Program-made: the position numbers and the translations under genes
In this document: piece after piece, positions 20,693 through 30,314 of the stretch
Numbering within the stretch: position 1 is the stretch's first letter
Layout: each line of letters opens with the position of its first letter
NCBI GenBank assembly: GCA_018673255.1
Contig: JABHDC010000001.1
Location: forward strand, 1-40,130
Origin: Gemmatimonadota bacterium
GTDB taxonomy: Bacteria; Latescibacterota; UBA2968; UBA8231
DNA: 40,130 nt
Direction of reading: 5' to 3'
The notes under the pieces: generated by a model
Told to the model about the DNA's origin: nothing
Databases searched by the model: none
Seen by the model: only the letters and a program-made list of their open reading frames with translations

Positions 20693-23406
20693 TACTGCAG
20701 CGAAGAGACGGCTTTGCTGACCATCGCGAAAGCCGCGCAGAACATCCCCACCAATGACATGCCCACACCGAATCCCACGGTGAGGACCATGGCGTACTGG
20801 CGCCACTGCTGGCGCCCGTATTTCCGCCAAAAGTAGAATCGTGCCAGCAACGCCCCGAAGATCATGGGCAGCAGATTGTGGGGAATGCCCAGAACAGACT
20901 GTACGTAGCCCCAGATGAGAAAAATGGGCATGCCGAAGAATGACATGGTGAAGTAGAAGACGAGACCAAAGGCGCTGCCGAAAACGATGATCGGCCACTT
21001 CCATCCCTGCAGAGGATGGCGGAAATCTGATTCGTCCACGGCGCCATCGCCATCGTCGTCGCGACCATTGATGAGTTCCTCATCAGTGCGGCCGTCCCCG
21101 TCATTGTCACGCCCGTCGCCCGTATAACGCAGATCCCGCCACAGCGTCATGAAGAGCAGCGGTCTATCCGAAGAGCGTTGCAGGAACTCGCCGTCAAATG
21201 AGGCAATCCGGTCCACCTCGAACAGGAAGGCGAGGGAGTCGCTCCCACTCTCGCCATCCACATGGGCCCGGAAATTCGGATTCGCCAGTGCCACGGTCTG
21301 CCCCAATTCTGGCCACTGCAATTCCGGCGGTGGGTGATCGGCGAGACTGTCACGGCGACTGGCACGGGCAGCACCGGCCATCGCCAATTTGCTTACTACT
21401 GGAGGCACGCGAGCCGGCGGCGGTCCATCCCCAAAGTTCGTGTAGAAGAAACCCGTCTTCGACCAGGGGCCGTACGTGCGTTTTACTGGATCAGAGATAT
21501 CCACATTGGCCGTGACCCGGACCCGCCAGTACCACCACTGCTCGTCCTGGAGATTCGAAGGACTCCACACCGCCTCGTCCACGGCGACCGGGTCGCCGTC
21601 CACTTCCTCCCCCGCTGTCCACATCTGACTGTACATCGTGCTGGAGTAGAACAGGGCCTTGTCGAAGGCCTGCAGGGGCCACATCAACTGTGCGTAGGGG
21701 TAACTCTCCGACGGTATCGGTCCCAGGCGCCACAGGAAGCTCCAGTACATGAGGCTGACACCGAAGACGATGGGAAGCATGAACAACTCAGCCTTGAGCA
21801 GGCTGGTGAAACGCATTCCCGTCAGTTCGACGACGCGGAATCCCTCGGCATGACCACCGTAGTTCCTCGTCGGAAATGGCACAAACCAGATGTCGACACC
21901 CCGATACCCAGTGAGAAAGATGATCGCTTCGTTGATGTAGGGGATCTGCGCCTCGCGCCCGATCAGACCATCGAGGCGCGCCGAGACGAAGGACATGATG
22001 GGCGCGTAGATGAAGGCGATCCCGAAAAACAGCATGAGCAATCCCGTCGTCATCAGCGTCGGGAAGAGTGTCTTGGCCAGGATGATCGGATACAATGCCG
22101 CCATGGCGAAGAGTGCGACACAGATCCAGATATTGAAGTCGCCCCGCCCAAGATGTTTGAGGCAGTACCCGCGAACCTGCGATGGGTGTCGGCAGGTCGA
22201 GTGCTGGCAGATGTCCGGGTACACCTTCGGCTTCGCATCATCCGTCAGAGATCCAATCGCGCCGGCCTCGGCCAGTTCGCGCCGCCGCTTGCTCGCCGAG
22301 GTGAACACCTGGTAGAAACTGATGAAGGTCACGGCCAGCGTAATCCCGATGGAGAAGGCTCTCCAGAAATCGACACCGGTCACGATCTGTGTTCGGATCG
22401 TGTCCATCCCAACCAGCCAGCTGGGCAACAGGCCCTGCGCATACAGATACGGGCTGGCGAGGGTATGAACCATGACGCCCACAAAGGAGCCGACGACACC
22501 CCAGAATGGCGCATACAGACCAGCCATGATCGTTCCCAGACTCAACGTGATCCCAAGGGGTGCGGCGGGGATCAGATTGCCCAGATAGGGACTCAGATCC
22601 CAGAACGGAATAGGGATCAGCGTGATCTTCTTGCCACCCAGGATCTCAGAGAACACGGGCAGCGCCACATAGATCAATCCGAAGGCGGAGCCGATGATAG
22701 CGCCCACGGAAAAGACCGGCCACTTCCACGTCTCCTGCTCATCCCCACTTTCCTCGGCCAGTGCCATGGCGGACAAAGCCGACATGGGTGCCGTCGGGAA
22801 TGGCAGCTGCTCCCGATCCGACGTCAACCGAAACAGGACATAACCGGTCGTGAACCAGGCGACTCGGCCCACGATCGTGCCGACCACCAGCAACCCGATG
22901 GGCCAGATCCAGTCTTCGTGCAGGAAGGTGCGCTGAGCCAAGGCCGGCGAGTCCGGTGGCGGAACCCACCAGTCCGGCAGCAGTCGCGAAATGCCGAACA
23001 TTTCGGCCTCGGCGGAACGCACGAAATACTGCCGGAACAGCAGGTCGAGGAAGGCACCCTCTTCCCGCGCCACCAAGGCAGAGGCAACATAGACAAGCAG
23101 GTAGATCTCCTGCCGTCTGAGGGTAGTGAAAGAGCGCTTGGCGACTTCCAGGAAGAGGATGACCGTCACCCACTGGGCGGCGGATCCGATCGAGCCGCCC
23201 GTCACCAGACCCAGATACATCTCGCCTGGTGTCATGATCAGGGAGATGAAGATGACGCCGATGATGGTACGCAGTGTGAAGCCGTCCTCGAATCGTTCCG
23301 GGGGCTCCAGCAGCGAACGGAACTCCTCGACCTCCTGGTACTGCCGGGAGCGCAGCTTGCGCCAACGCTGGATCAGACTCGGACGGCGGCCGGTGTCCTC
23401 ACTCAT
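20689..23406 (-). CDS. OPT-like transporter with large Fn3/DxDxDG insert and C/C/C/H motif
   Basis: A 905-aa polytopic protein related to oligopeptide-transporter (OPT/DUF6784-6785) families. Family-like parts are SLIMTPGEMYLGLVTGGSIG, REQLPFPTAPMSALSAMALA and LGNLIPAAPLGITLSLGTIM. A hydrophilic loop holds Cys400, Cys405, Cys415 and His418 (C-x4-C-x9-C-x2-H), like small zinc motifs seen in some HNH-associated proteins. A 230-residue insert between membrane helices (about 565-798) contains a fibronectin-III-like stretch (WWYWRVRVTANVDI, GPWSKTGFFYTN). It ends in two calcium-loop-like motifs, DNDGDGRTDEE and DDDGDGAVDES, before the last helices. The start overlaps the upstream stop as ATGA, so it is translated with the M28-FtsX fusion. 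Substrate unknown; peptides are the family precedent. Confidence 0.8.
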   Translation of the reverse strand: MSEDTGRRPSLIQRWRKLRSRQYQEVEEFRSLLEPPERFEDGFTLRTIIGVIFISLIMTPGEMYLGLVTGGSIGSAAQWVTVILFLEVAKRSFTTLRRQEIYLLVYVASALVAREEGAFLDLLFRQYFVRSAEAEMFGISRLLPDWWVPPPDSPALAQRTFLHEDWIWPIGLLVVGTIVGRVAWFTTGYVLFRLTSDREQLPFPTAPMSALSAMALAEESGDEQETWKWPVFSVGAIIGSAFGLIYVALPVFSEILGGKKITLIPIPFWDLSPYLGNLIPAAPLGITLSLGTIMAGLYAPFWGVVGSFVGVMVHTLASPYLYAQGLLPSWLVGMDTIRTQIVTGVDFWRAFSIGITLAVTFISFYQVFTSASKRRRELAEAGAIGSLTDDAKPKVYPDICQHSTCRHPSQVRGYCLKHLGRGDFNIWICVALFAMAALYPIILAKTLFPTLMTTGLLMLFFGIAFIYAPIMSFVSARLDGLIGREAQIPYINEAIIFLTGYRGVDIWFVPFPTRNYGGHAEGFRVVELTGMRFTSLLKAELFMLPIVFGVSLMYWSFLWRLGPIPSESYPYAQLMWPLQAFDKALFYSSTMYSQMWTAGEEVDGDPVAVDEAVWSPSNLQDEQWWYWRVRVTANVDISDPVKRTYGPWSKTGFFYTNFGDGPPPARVPPVVSKLAMAGAARASRRDSLADHPPPELQWPELGQTVALANPNFRAHVDGESGSDSLAFLFEVDRIASFDGEFLQRSSDRPLLFMTLWRDLRYTGDGRDNDGDGRTDEELINGRDDDGDGAVDESDFRHPLQGWKWPIIVFGSAFGLVFYFTMSFFGMPIFLIWGYVQSVLGIPHNLLPMIFGALLARFYFWRKYGRQQWRQYAMVLTVGFGVGMSLVGMFCAAFAMVSKAVSSLQY

Positions 23407-26400
23407 GTGGCCACCTCCTGTCGCCCTGCCTGAAAGACGGCCTCGGGGCCGGCGTCGAGCATGCGCCGCGCCGCGTCACGATGGTACACTTTGTCAGCGG
23501 CAGACATCGTGTGCCACAACAGGAATTGCTTGCGCAGCGCATTGAAGAAGCTGCCATTCACCCGCTGCCAGTACGTGTCCTGTCCACTCAACCGCAGGAT
23601 GTAGACAAACACGCCATGCACACCAGGCGTGGCACTCGGCGCCAGATCGATCTGTACGAACTGACTCACGCCCATATCGAATGGCGCCAGCCACAACAGC
23701 AACTGCACGGCCAGTTCACGTTCACCATCCTCACGCTCTTCGACGAGAATACGCACTTTGTCGGCATACAGAACACCGATCGATTCTTCACCATATGCGT
23801 TGAAGAAGCTGGCCAGGAATCCGGCGATGCCCTCGATCTCTGAGACACCCACCATGAAGGGGAACTCAAAAACCCACTCGTCGCCTTGGGGATCTTGTGG
23901 ATGCCAGCGTCGCACCGTGTCCGGAACGGCAGAACGTGCTGCCAGACGGGCCGGATAGAGTGTAGACAGCATGACGACAGCCATCACCATCACGGCCGAA
24001 ACGATGGCCGCCATGGAGGAATAGTTGAGACTCAGACCGCTCAACAGATCGAAGTGGACGAGGATCTTGCCCAGGCCCTGACCAAAGAGGTATCCGAGGG
24101 TGACACCGATCACGGCATAGACACAGGCTTCAGCGATGAAGAGCAAGGCAATATGCATCGGGGCCAGGCCGACGGACGAATAGACAGCGATCTCACGAAA
24201 GCGTTCATACACGGCCCCCATCATCGCATTCAGAACGATGAGGGCGGCGATCAGCATCGGCACCAGCAGTGCTTCCATTCCCTCCACGGACGTGATGCCC
24301 ATGGAGGTGTAGGAAGAGACCGAAATCGAGTCCATGTCGCGCAGTCCCGCGAACATCGTGCCTGTGATCCTCACCAGGTAGTCCTCGATGAGCGCCTCCA
24401 CCGGTGCATCCGGATTCAGGCGAATCCCGATCGAGCGCAGATCCCCAAATACGACCTGCAGCGTGCTGTAGGGCATGACCAAGACATTGTCCGCCGACAG
24501 GTGGACAAAGGGCCTCACATCGGACAGGACCTCGTCCTCCACGACCACCATGGAGGGTCCAGCCCCCGGTCCGAGGGCATCAGTCGATGACAGCTGGAAA
24601 TCGGCAGGTGTCAGCGGCTCATCATCCAGATCTCTGATCGACTCGACGAGTTCTGCCTCAAACAGGCCAATGACCCCGAATTGTTTCCCGAAGATCTGCA
24701 CTTGGGCGCCCTGCTCAATCGCAGTCGCATCGATTCCGAGTCGTTCAGCCATCTCAGTGGGAAGCAGGCACACCTCGCCATCCCCTTCCTGCAGCCAGCG
24801 ACCGGCAACCAGTTCATTGCCGAAGCCTGTCACCTGCCGTTCCTGGGGAGTGAGGCCCAGGAGCCCGGCAGCCTGGGTGTGGAGCGTATCCCGCCGGACC
24901 TCGGTATAACGCTTCTCCTCCTGCGCGTAGGAGATATACCAGCCTCTCGGGGCCACGACGCCATGGTCACCAAAGTGGGATCGGGCATAATCCAGGTTGA
25001 CCGTCATCAGGCCATTCCAGCCACGGTCCCTGATCAGTACTCCCTCATAGGAGCCCTCGTGATCGAGACTGAATACGAGGAATCGAACATCGGGCCGGAA
25101 GGAGGTGAAGGAGAGGACGGTGAATGTCAGCAAGGTCAGCGTTAACAACGTCAACCCCGTCCGCATCCGCCGCCGCCGCATATTGGAGATGCCCAGCAGG
25201 AACGCCGCATAGGCGGCGCTGATCCGGCTGATATCCGTCTGGTGAACCTTCGCCTTCTTCGCCTGAAATTCCTTCAGGAAGCGATTGAAGCGGCTGGACA
25301 CCATGGCGAGAACAAAGATGGCCATGGCCATGATGGCGAAGGCCAGCAGGATGATCAGGGGGTGCGCGATATCGAAGGCAGGGTGAACCTGTGAGATCAG
25401 GACCCAGATCACCAGCAGGACGACACCAAAGCCAGCCAGTTGCCAGCGAATATCTGCCGCTGCAAAGAGCAGACGTTCCCCGAAGAAGGCCGCCGGGATC
25501 ACCAGAGCGAGGAAGAAGACGATTCCGGAGATGACATCGTTCAGCGTCGCCACTACCTCGGGATAGGCCCGCATCGTGACCCCGAGGCCGGCACGAACAT
25601 GACCGATATAATCAGACCATCGTAGTTCGGCCATCGCCTCCTGCGCATTGCCAAGCAGGCGTTGGCCGGCCTCATGCAGTCGGCTCAGCCGCTGATTCTC
25701 GATGGCATGGGAGCGCATCATGTGCAGGCGGGCATCGTTCAGATTCCACATATCCTGCAGGGCCAGAAGCTCCGTCGGCAGCATCCGGTTCGCCGACAGA
25801 TCGTATCCTGCACCCTTGGCCTCATTCTCGTCCCGGCCCCCTGCGCTGTTGATGAACAACATCCGCTGTTGAGCCGTTCCCACGAGCAACTTGAGAAATC
25901 GGTCATCATCCTGCGCCTGCCTGGGCGTATAGACGACGGCCAGATCTGTCGACGAGAGTCCGCCGAAGAAATAGCCCAACTGGCGCGGGGCGATGCCGCC
26001 ACTGTCGATGATCTTCATCCCGCGCAGGCCGCGAAACGTATTGGGACTCGTCAGGCCATACAGGGTGCGTGTGACGGCCGGAAATACAACGATCGTCTTG
26101 GTGTCACTCGCCCACCGGACCGACCAACTGAGGCGACCGCTGGGAAGTGGCTTCCCGTGGAATTTCTGGGCTCGCGTGCTCAGATCCGGGGCGTAGATCA
26201 CCTCGCCGGTCTCTTCATCGAGCCCGAAGGCACTGATCGCATTTCCCCCGATATACAGACCGGGAATCGTTGCCTGGCCCTCTTCGTCCGTCAGGATGAC
26301 TCGACCGTAGTCGACCCCCTTGTGCGTTCCCCCATTGATGAAGACCACGGCTTCAGGGATCATGCGATCGGGGGTCTCGGAACGTCTGGGAAAGGAACGC

Positions 26401-28043
26401 ACGCGAACCCGGTGGGTCCTGAGCTGATCTTTCAGGACAGGACGAAAATCTTCCAGACCCGTGAACAGTGCCGTATCCGCGAAGGCCTGTGACAACAGGC
26501 GACTGAGAAACTGGCTCTGAGAATCGAGGTGTTCGTAGCGGACACGATCCGGCGTATCCAGTGGCGTATTTACAGGAAAACGCGCGTCGTGGATGGTGAC
26601 GAATGCCAGTGAAGGCAGACCCACATCAAGAGCAACTTCGCTATCAACGGAGACCCCATCCGGCACGAAGGTCGACCAGTCCATCCCGCGGATGGGACTG
26701 ATCCCGTTGACGAGAGCCCGTTCCGGATCGCGCTGTAGATCCGGTGACACTTCTTCTGCATAGCGGGTGAAGCGACGGCCGAAGGGCACGAAGAAACGCT
26801 TGAGTCCGAAGTCGTATGTGTTGTTCCATATGCCGATCTGGTCGGTCTTCGTGGACAGATCCAGACTGATGAACAGGTCTGTTGGCAGCGGCTCACTCAT
26901 CCGCTTGGCATAGTAGGGCGCGGTCCGGGCGTGGCGATCGAGAAAATCGACGACACCACTCATCGCTTGAAAGTGGGCTCCCGTAAACAGGAGAAGGACC
27001 GTCCGCTCGGGCGGAGAATCGCGCAGATGCCTGGCCACCTCCAGCAGGGCGGCGGCGCTTGAGGCCGACTCAGCTGATGGCGCCAGAGACGGCGTGGCGG
27101 CGACCCCATCGTAGTAGGCCTGAACGATGATGCGCTCGGCGGCCAGCAGTGAATCAGATCCCGGGATCTCCACCCACAGGTTCCATGCAGGCCGGCGGCG
27201 CCAGTCCATCCTGCTGTCGAGACGGATCGCCAGCTCCTCGCCCGGTGACATCAAACGTCGGCGCAACCGACGGCCTTCCTCGGCGCCGATCCAGAATCTG
27301 GGAATGTCGACTGGCTCCAGTGTCGACTTGTCGAGGGTCTGTCGGTACGTGGTCTCATCGGGCGCGATGAAGACGATCGCCCGCGCCCCCAGGGAAGCGG
27401 CGCGCAACCAGTGATCCCACGATTCGAATTCCATCAGGGCAATCGCACCGTCCAGACGGTGCCCGTCAAACTCCTCGTATTCACCCTTCCCGAGATAGAC
27501 GAGTTGTCCCGTCAGTCCATCGGGACCTGTCGTGGTCGTGCGAGGCCCATTCGGCCACAGACCGTACACGGTGAGATCTACACCATCCTCCAGCAGACGC
27601 AATCGGCTCTGCCCCCCCGCCTCAACCGGGATGGTCACATGGAGTGTCTCCTGGCGCACCACCCCCAGGTCCAGATCCAGCAACTGCTGCCGAATCCACT
27701 CGGAGGCGTGATCAGCACCACTGTGTCCGGTGAGGCGAGAAGCATGTGAAGAGAGGGTAGTGACAGTGGCCCGTACCCGGTCAAGCGAATGCCCGAGATC
27801 CTGGAGCCTGATGTCGGCTACCGACACCCCAGATGAGGACAACACCGTTGAGGGCAACACCGTTGAGGACAACGCTGATGGAGACGATCCGTCTGGAGCC
27901 GAACCGGCAGAGGGTGGTGTGCTTGAGAGTGAATCGGCTGCCAGGTACAAGGGCGCCATCAGGCCACAGCAGCAGACACGCAGGATCCACAGGGGCAAGG
28001 CCCACCGGCACCAAGGCCGCCGTTCAGACCCAGAAAATGCCAT
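23403..28043 (-). CDS. Fusion of degenerate M28-peptidase-like ectodomain to FtsX-type permease
   Basis: A 1546-aa membrane protein. A signal/anchor (about 13-36) and a Ser/Pro linker (37-75) lead into a PA-like domain (about 155-270) and an M28-like domain (about 290-520). The M28 metal site is degenerate: the HxD His is Tyr310 (AYYD), the DN Asp is Glu325, GAEEQ is GAHFQ (355-359), and the last His is Asn492 (VNTP); Asp395 remains. Beta-rich regions (560-740) and three membrane helices (about 838-915) follow. The FtsX unit comes next: helix with basic anchor GISNMRRRRMRTGLTLL (951-967), a periplasmic core, and three C-terminal helices (1260-1375) including VYERFREIAVYSSVGL. A 170-residue tail of unknown fold ends it. 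No ABC ATPase is adjacent. It overlaps both neighbouring genes. Confidence 0.82.
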   Translation of the reverse strand: MAFSGSERRPWCRWALPLWILRVCCCGLMAPLYLAADSLSSTPPSAGSAPDGSSPSALSSTVLPSTVLSSSGVSVADIRLQDLGHSLDRVRATVTTLSSHASRLTGHSGADHASEWIRQQLLDLDLGVVRQETLHVTIPVEAGGQSRLRLLEDGVDLTVYGLWPNGPRTTTTGPDGLTGQLVYLGKGEYEEFDGHRLDGAIALMEFESWDHWLRAASLGARAIVFIAPDETTYRQTLDKSTLEPVDIPRFWIGAEEGRRLRRRLMSPGEELAIRLDSRMDWRRRPAWNLWVEIPGSDSLLAAERIIVQAYYDGVAATPSLAPSAESASSAAALLEVARHLRDSPPERTVLLLFTGAHFQAMSGVVDFLDRHARTAPYYAKRMSEPLPTDLFISLDLSTKTDQIGIWNNTYDFGLKRFFVPFGRRFTRYAEEVSPDLQRDPERALVNGISPIRGMDWSTFVPDGVSVDSEVALDVGLPSLAFVTIHDARFPVNTPLDTPDRVRYEHLDSQSQFLSRLLSQAFADTALFTGLEDFRPVLKDQLRTHRVRVRSFPRRSETPDRMIPEAVVFINGGTHKGVDYGRVILTDEEGQATIPGLYIGGNAISAFGLDEETGEVIYAPDLSTRAQKFHGKPLPSGRLSWSVRWASDTKTIVVFPAVTRTLYGLTSPNTFRGLRGMKIIDSGGIAPRQLGYFFGGLSSTDLAVVYTPRQAQDDDRFLKLLVGTAQQRMLFINSAGGRDENEAKGAGYDLSANRMLPTELLALQDMWNLNDARLHMMRSHAIENQRLSRLHEAGQRLLGNAQEAMAELRWSDYIGHVRAGLGVTMRAYPEVVATLNDVISGIVFFLALVIPAAFFGERLLFAAADIRWQLAGFGVVLLVIWVLISQVHPAFDIAHPLIILLAFAIMAMAIFVLAMVSSRFNRFLKEFQAKKAKVHQTDISRISAAYAAFLLGISNMRRRRMRTGLTLLTLTLLTFTVLSFTSFRPDVRFLVFSLDHEGSYEGVLIRDRGWNGLMTVNLDYARSHFGDHGVVAPRGWYISYAQEEKRYTEVRRDTLHTQAAGLLGLTPQERQVTGFGNELVAGRWLQEGDGEVCLLPTEMAERLGIDATAIEQGAQVQIFGKQFGVIGLFEAELVESIRDLDDEPLTPADFQLSSTDALGPGAGPSMVVVEDEVLSDVRPFVHLSADNVLVMPYSTLQVVFGDLRSIGIRLNPDAPVEALIEDYLVRITGTMFAGLRDMDSISVSSYTSMGITSVEGMEALLVPMLIAALIVLNAMMGAVYERFREIAVYSSVGLAPMHIALLFIAEACVYAVIGVTLGYLFGQGLGKILVHFDLLSGLSLNYSSMAAIVSAVMVMAVVMLSTLYPARLAARSAVPDTVRRWHPQDPQGDEWVFEFPFMVGVSEIEGIAGFLASFFNAYGEESIGVLYADKVRILVEEREDGERELAVQLLLWLAPFDMGVSQFVQIDLAPSATPGVHGVFVYILRLSGQDTYWQRVNGSFFNALRKQFLLWHTMSAADKVYHRDAARRMLDAGPEAVFQAGRQEVAT
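27835..27879 (+). repeat. 15-bp tandem repeat, three copies, inside the M28-FtsX gene
   Basis: Three consecutive 15-bp units share the core GAGGACAACACCGTT; the second has one change and the third has a diverged end. Read on the coding (minus) strand they give pentapeptide repeats ALSS-TVLPS-TVLSS in the Ser/Pro linker between the signal anchor and the ectodomain. Being a multiple of three, copy changes alter linker length without a frameshift. Confidence 0.7.
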
Positions 28044-30189
28044 TGTTGATCTTGCCAGTGATGTAGTCGATTACGAGCCACAGGCCATTGCACAGGACCT
28101 GACCTGCGATCAACCCGAGAAAGAAGGATTGAGATCGACGGTAGTTAGCCGCTCCGCCGTAGCGCAGAATGAGGCGCTTGAGAAACCAGGCGAGGAACAC
28201 GTTGAACCAGACAAAGTTCATCATGCTGTTGGCGCCCAGAGGAAAGCCGATGGGGTGAATCGGCCACCAGGGCAGACGCTGGCGCAGGAACATCATCAGT
28301 CCCATGACCACCGCTCCCCCACCCATGAAACCAAGACCCGACCAGTAGGTAGCGGCAGGCTCAATGTTGCGCAGGGCAGCATTGTATACGAAGGCAGGCA
28401 GACTCTGGAAGAACCACTTGTTCAGATTGATGCCGCCATGGCGATAGGACATGTGGAATACCATCCACAGGGATCCCACCGCACCGATGACGAGGGCCAG
28501 CACCATGGCCCAGAACACGACACGACGTGCCTTGGGTTCCATCTCCTCGATCATCTTCAGCGCATTCGTGCACGTAGCCATCACGAAAATGCGGATATCA
28601 GAAGACCAGATATACGCCAGACTCAGATTCAGCACGCCCGTAGGTCCCACCAGGGCCGAACCGAGCCCTTGGACAACCAGATCGCTGGCAATCATTGGCG
28701 AACGCACCGCAGCCAGTCCCGCTTCGGCCACAATCCGCGTGATCCCGATGAAGATCAGAAGGGCCGTGATGATGAAGAGGACGGCGATCCACAGGGGCGT
28801 TCCCATGAACCAGAGCCAACTGGACATGACCGTAATGCCACCGAGCAGGCCCGCGACGGCGGCTCGATACGAAAGAATCTCGTCAGCATCATTGATGTGC
28901 GGCGCGCGTCCGAAGGCCTTGGCAAAGACACCGCGATAGTGTTCACGGCCGATCCACAGACCGACGAGGACCATGGCCAGCAGAGCGCCCACGCCCTGAT
29001 AGCCCAGATACGGATAATCAGCGACGCCAAATCCCAGCTTCTGCGTCGATTTCACGCCGGTGAGGATGAATACTTCCTTCTCCACCTTCGACAGCAGATG
29101 GAATACCCAGATTCCAGCGGCAATATTGGCATTGATGAAGTAGGAGAAACCGAGCATGGCGAAGGAGACCGTCAACTGCAACGTCTGTCTGCCTACAAAT
29201 GGGATGATCCACTGCAGAGGCACAACAGGTACGCCCGGGCTGTAGGCATGCAGGGCCTTGAGAGATCCGGCCAGCATCGGTAGACACAACCCGATCCACA
29301 TGCTCGGCCGACGAAAGAATCCATTGATCAGTTGGTCCGGACGCTCGCCCCGGATCATCGCCAGTCCCACCTGGGCGATCGGGTAAGCGAGGCGTTCCCT
29401 CTCCATCCACTGCCGCCGCACGATGACGGCGATCGACACCATCGTCATGTAGAGCGCGAGCAGGAAGATCGCCCACCAGCACAGGGGCTCGACCCACGAA
29501 GCATACGGGATCTGATCACCCGAGCCGGCGGCGACTCCTTCGTAGAAGAGTCGACTGCCCGTGCCATCATCGACCAGAAGCCGGGACGGCAGGTGAGGGA
29601 ACAGTCTCTCGGCCCAGTGATTCTGCGGCGAGGCAAAGTAGAAGATGGCGGTAATGATCGGCAGGATCTGTTCGCTCAATCCCATCGTACACAGCGCCGA
29701 CACGATCAGAAGCATCGCATAGACGAGGACAAGTTCAGAGCGATTCAGGGCCAGTGATGTCCCCCGGATCGTGGCTGCCACATTCATCCACGCCGATGCC
29801 AACAGGAAGAGCCCCAGGAAGATGGCTGGCGAGCCCAGATCGACGGCTGTGACCGGCCAGCCACCGTAGACGATCCCGAGGGTCGTCACACTGGCCAGTC
29901 CGAGGGCGCGCCCCATACCGCGGGCACCCCACTTAAAGAGGGCGTTGAGAACACCGATCAGCAGCAGGAACAGGAAGATTGCACCAGGCGTACTGAAATC
30001 CAGGGACATATACGATCCCCGGATGATCATGTTTCCGAAGGGTGCACCGATGGCCAGGAAAAAGCTGAGGAAGATCCCCACCCAGAAACCACGCCAACTC
30101 AGCGACTCGACGCCCTGATCGTTCAGAGTCACGTCACGGCGCGTGGCCAGATAACGTTGGTAGATTTTTGGGAGTTCGTGTTTCATCAT
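28024..30189 (-). CDS. DUF6785-type OPT-like membrane protein
   Basis: A 721-aa polytopic membrane protein of the DUF6785/DUF6784 group, distantly related to oligopeptide transporters. About 14-16 hydrophobic segments are visible. Family-like segments are SWRGFWVGIFLSFFLAIGAP, LVYAMLLIVSALCTMGLSEQ, ERERLAYPIAQVGLAMIRGE and RIVAEAGLAAVRSPMIASDL. The C-terminal half has HPIGFPLGANSMMNFVWFNV and LGLIAGQVLCNGLWLVIDYI. Function is not established; transport of peptides or similar solutes is a family-based guess. Two tandem ATGs (30189, 30186) are possible starts. It is the first gene of the three-gene minus-strand unit, and its 3' end overlaps the M28-FtsX start by 20 bases. The M42-type aminopeptidase gene diverges from it, 125 bp away. 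Confidence 0.85.
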   Translation of the reverse strand: MMKHELPKIYQRYLATRRDVTLNDQGVESLSWRGFWVGIFLSFFLAIGAPFGNMIIRGSYMSLDFSTPGAIFLFLLLIGVLNALFKWGARGMGRALGLASVTTLGIVYGGWPVTAVDLGSPAIFLGLFLLASAWMNVAATIRGTSLALNRSELVLVYAMLLIVSALCTMGLSEQILPIITAIFYFASPQNHWAERLFPHLPSRLLVDDGTGSRLFYEGVAAGSGDQIPYASWVEPLCWWAIFLLALYMTMVSIAVIVRRQWMERERLAYPIAQVGLAMIRGERPDQLINGFFRRPSMWIGLCLPMLAGSLKALHAYSPGVPVVPLQWIIPFVGRQTLQLTVSFAMLGFSYFINANIAAGIWVFHLLSKVEKEVFILTGVKSTQKLGFGVADYPYLGYQGVGALLAMVLVGLWIGREHYRGVFAKAFGRAPHINDADEILSYRAAVAGLLGGITVMSSWLWFMGTPLWIAVLFIITALLIFIGITRIVAEAGLAAVRSPMIASDLVVQGLGSALVGPTGVLNLSLAYIWSSDIRIFVMATCTNALKMIEEMEPKARRVVFWAMVLALVIGAVGSLWMVFHMSYRHGGINLNKWFFQSLPAFVYNAALRNIEPAATYWSGLGFMGGGAVVMGLMMFLRQRLPWWPIHPIGFPLGANSMMNFVWFNVFLAWFLKRLILRYGGAANYRRSQSFFLGLIAGQVLCNGLWLVIDYITGKINNGIFWV

Positions 30190-30314
30190 GCCTGTAGGGT
30201 GAGAGCATCAACGATAGCTGCTGCAAACCCCTCGGCGCAATCGACGACAGTCGCCCCGCGGCCCTCGAACAGGCGCCTTGAACTGGCGGGCGACGTTACC
30301 GTGCTTACCTCACC

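Noticed and set aside
21262..23433. 723-codon plus-strand open frame antisense to the OPT-like gene
   Set aside because: Very rich in His, Gln, Arg and Asp with no recognisable domain; it is the typical shadow of a GC-rich gene, and the minus-strand product has clear membrane helices and motifs.
27835..27879. Possible CRISPR or regulatory array
   Set aside because: Units are only 15 bp with no spacers and lie inside a coding region; it is a pentapeptide-coding tandem repeat.
27730..29283. 517-codon plus-strand open frame over the DUF6785 and M28-FtsX genes
   Set aside because: Crosses two well-supported opposing genes and has the low-complexity composition of an antisense shadow.
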